The position numbers and the translations under genes are program-made. Under the pieces are notes generated by a model, which worked only from the letters and a program-made list of their open reading frames with translations, had not been told where the DNA came from and ran no database searches. Below are positions 4,130-5,384 of a DNA stretch of 5,384 nt, one piece after another. Where the stretch lies: assembly GCA_964426755.1 (NCBI GenBank), contig CAYRRR010000036.1:1-5384 (forward strand). The letters are read 5' to 3'. Origin of the DNA: CAYRRR01 sp964426755. Its GTDB lineage: Bacteria > Patescibacteriota > Saccharimonadia > Saccharimonadales > JAGQNJ01. Numbering within the stretch: the first letter of the stretch is position 1; every line of letters begins with the position of its first letter.

Positions 4130-4295
4130 CGTGGTCCTCCCACCCGCACAGCGGGCATGTCACCCAGAACTTCTCTCGCCGCGTCCCGCACTCTGCGCAC
4201 CCGGCGTTCTCCTGGTGCGGGATCAGCAGCGCGCCGTCGTGCGGGCATCGCATGACCCACGACCGGAACATCAGATGATCAGCCGGCCCGATCAT
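4130..4295 (-). CDS. Partial multi-Cys zinc-ribbon protein, N-terminal 55 aa
   Basis: The start is ATG at 4295, with GGAGG (4302-4306) 6 nt upstream. It overlaps the end of the preceding gene by 17 nt. An alternative ATG at 4271 would avoid the overlap but has no comparable site. Metal-binding candidates are Cys17 and His19 (CPHD), Cys33 and Cys36 (CAEC), and Cys47 and Cys50 (CPLC), so there could be one ribbon plus part of another. The visible part stops at the gap after GWEDH, and the C-terminus is unknown. It resembles the small host-range or accessory ribbon proteins of mobile elements only in general pattern. It is third in the leftward integrase unit. Confidence 0.72.
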
Positions 4296-4476
4296 TGCGC
4301 ACCTCCAACCGGCCCTTCACCATGTAGTCCAAGGGCGTGATCTCGATGAAACCCTCGGGATCAGAGCAGATCTCATGAAAGTCGGCGCACCGCAGGGTCA
4401 GCATTCCGCCGTCCCTGGACAGTTCCGCGTAAAAGTTCCTCTGCCCGCACTCGGGACACTTCAGCTCTTGCATCAT
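4279..4476 (-). CDS. Small zinc-ribbon protein, 65 aa
   Basis: The ATG at 4476 shares one base with the stop of the integrase gene (TGATG), and GGAGG (4485-4489 on this strand) lies 8 nt upstream. The longer frame to 4569 lies within the integrase and is not needed. Cys7 and Cys10 (CPEC), Cys30, and Cys37, with His34 between the last two, form a probable zinc site. The spacing C-x2-C-x19-C-x6-C is not the standard CxxC pair on the second half. The rest is strand-like (LTLRC, GFIEITPLDYMV, KGRLEVR). The gene is translationally coupled to the integrase, so they are made together. A recombination directionality role is possible but not shown by any motif. Confidence 0.76.
   Translation of the reverse strand: MMQELKCPECGQRNFYAELSRDGGMLTLRCADFHEICSDPEGFIEITPLDYMVKGRLEVRNDRAG
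4302..4306 (-). promoter_or_regulatory. Ribosome binding site fixing start at 4295
   Basis: GGAGG on the - strand, 6 nt before ATG 4295. It supports the longer, overlapping form of the partial zinc-ribbon gene over the ATG at 4271. Confidence 0.7.
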
Positions 4477-5384
4477 CAGTAGAGCCTCCCCAGCCGCTCC
4501 CGCGCGGCGATCGCCCGATCTTCGGCCATGTCCTTGCCGTACCGCTGCGCCATGGCCAGACTCGACCATCCGTTGTGCTCCGCCAAGTCCAGCGGCGAGC
4601 CACCCGAGGCCAGGAAGTCATGGCTGAAGGTGTGCCGGAACATGTGCGTGGTCGCGGCCTCGGGATAGCCCAGCTTGCGGCAGCGGCGCTGAAGCATCAG
4701 CCGCACCCCGTCGTAACCCCAGGGTTCTGCGCGGCCCTTGCCGAGCCACAGAACGTCCCGCAGCGCCGAATCAGCCAGCGGGTGGGTCAGCCGCACCCGC
4801 AGCCAGCGCTGGAGCGCCCGGACCGTCTCGTCCGCCAGCCGCACCCGCCGCCCCGAGTCGTCGGCGAACCGGGCGTCGCCCTTGTGCGGAGCCACCCGTA
4901 GCACCGGATCGGTCAGCGTCGGCACGTCCTGGACGCGCATCGCCAGGGCCTCGCCCACCCGCAGCCCGTCCAGCATCACCCGGATGATCGCCTCGTCGCG
5001 CACCGAGGTGAAGTCGGTGCCCTTGCACGAATCGAGCAGCTCAGCGATGAACTCCCGCGCCAGCACCTTGGGCTTGTGCGTGCGGGGCGAGTAGGTGTTC
5101 AGCCGGGCCGACCGGAACGGGGAGGTGACGCCCTCCTCGCGTTCCAGCCACCGGAACAGCGTGCGCAGCGACCGCTGTACGAACGCCGTGCCGTTCACGT
5201 CGTGAGACTCCAGATACCACCTCAGGAACCGGTTCAGCACTTCCGGATCGCACGCGGCGGTCAGGTCCCCGCTGATCTCCTGCTCGTCCAGCCACCGGGC
5301 CAGCAGCCGCGCGGCCCGCAGGTAGCCCTTGATCGTGCCGGGCGTGAAGGGCCGCCCGTTGCGCGAGGTGGCGACATGCAGCCA
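4476..5384 (-). CDS. Tyrosine recombinase/integrase, N-terminus beyond window
   Basis: The frame is open from the right edge to TGA at 4476-4478, giving 302 visible residues. An internal GTG at 5240 is not a convincing start, because the 48 codons before it read as the integrase N-terminal domain. Visible residues up to about 95 form the helical core-binding (SAM-like) domain. The catalytic set is complete: Arg142 in DGLRVGEAL, Lys168 in HKGD, His247 and Arg250 in THMFRHTF, Trp273 in HNGW (the His/Trp position), and nucleophile Tyr282 in QRYGK, 9 residues after the Trp. Such enzymes catalyse site-specific strand exchange for integration and excision of mobile elements, or XerC/D-type resolution. 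The downstream zinc-ribbon genes are coupled to it. The attachment site is not identified. The total length is probably slightly over 302 aa. Confidence 0.93.
   Translation of the reverse strand, partial: WLHVATSRNGRPFTPGTIKGYLRAARLLARWLDEQEISGDLTAACDPEVLNRFLRWYLESHDVNGTAFVQRSLRTLFRWLEREEGVTSPFRSARLNTYSPRTHKPKVLAREFIAELLDSCKGTDFTSVRDEAIIRVMLDGLRVGEALAMRVQDVPTLTDPVLRVAPHKGDARFADDSGRRVRLADETVRALQRWLRVRLTHPLADSALRDVLWLGKGRAEPWGYDGVRLMLQRRCRKLGYPEAATTHMFRHTFSHDFLASGGSPLDLAEHNGWSSLAMAQRYGKDMAEDRAIAARERLGRLY

Noticed and set aside
4575..5094. + strand frames of 108 and 118 codons opposite the integrase
   Set aside because: They are typical GC-rich antisense shadows. The integrase frame has the full catalytic set.

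Overview
The window looks like part of a mobile element (prophage, integrative element or plasmid) from a high-GC, probably actinomycete, host. The genes are GC-rich with G/C-biased third codon positions. Most have purine-rich ribosome binding sites, several start at GTG or TTG, and they are tightly packed with overlapping stops and starts. The recognisable products are a tyrosine recombinase, a SprT-like metalloprotein and many tiny zinc-ribbon proteins, which is typical mobile-element cargo. No rRNA, CRISPR array, IS transposase or core housekeeping gene is visible. Two runs of exactly 100 N (1846-1945 and 4030-4129) are probably scaffold gaps of unknown true size, so the order and spacing of the three pieces is not certain.

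Layout: positions 1-448 appear non-coding. They hold an AT-rich tract of alternating purines and pyrimidines (1-48, AT-rich to about 90), followed by a degenerate tandem array of about 20-bp units, each marked by a CCCCT box (117-398), and two small hairpins. From 449 to 3963 every supported gene is on the + strand. They are small, mostly unrecognised proteins (30-113 aa) followed by the 242-aa SprT-like protein, and this run ends in a strong intrinsic terminator (3972-4005). Two tRNA-like structures (624-678 and 1234-1299) each sit 34-39 nt upstream of a gene whose start is preceded by the identical 11-mer GATCAAAAATG.

From 4130 to 5384 the genes are on the - strand and converge on the terminator. 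They are a tyrosine recombinase whose N-terminus lies beyond the right edge, then two overlapping small zinc-ribbon genes, the second running into the gap.

How the parts work together: the + strand genes are probably co-transcribed, with much translational coupling (ATGA, TGATG and GTGA overlaps). The integrase and its two downstream zinc-ribbon genes form a second coupled unit. At least five separate proteins here carry Cys-pair zinc-binding motifs. The most unusual features are the left-end repeat array, the paired tRNA-like/leader modules, the density of tiny zinc-ribbon genes and a visibly high frequency of GATC. No known defence system or complete pathway can be named from this sequence.
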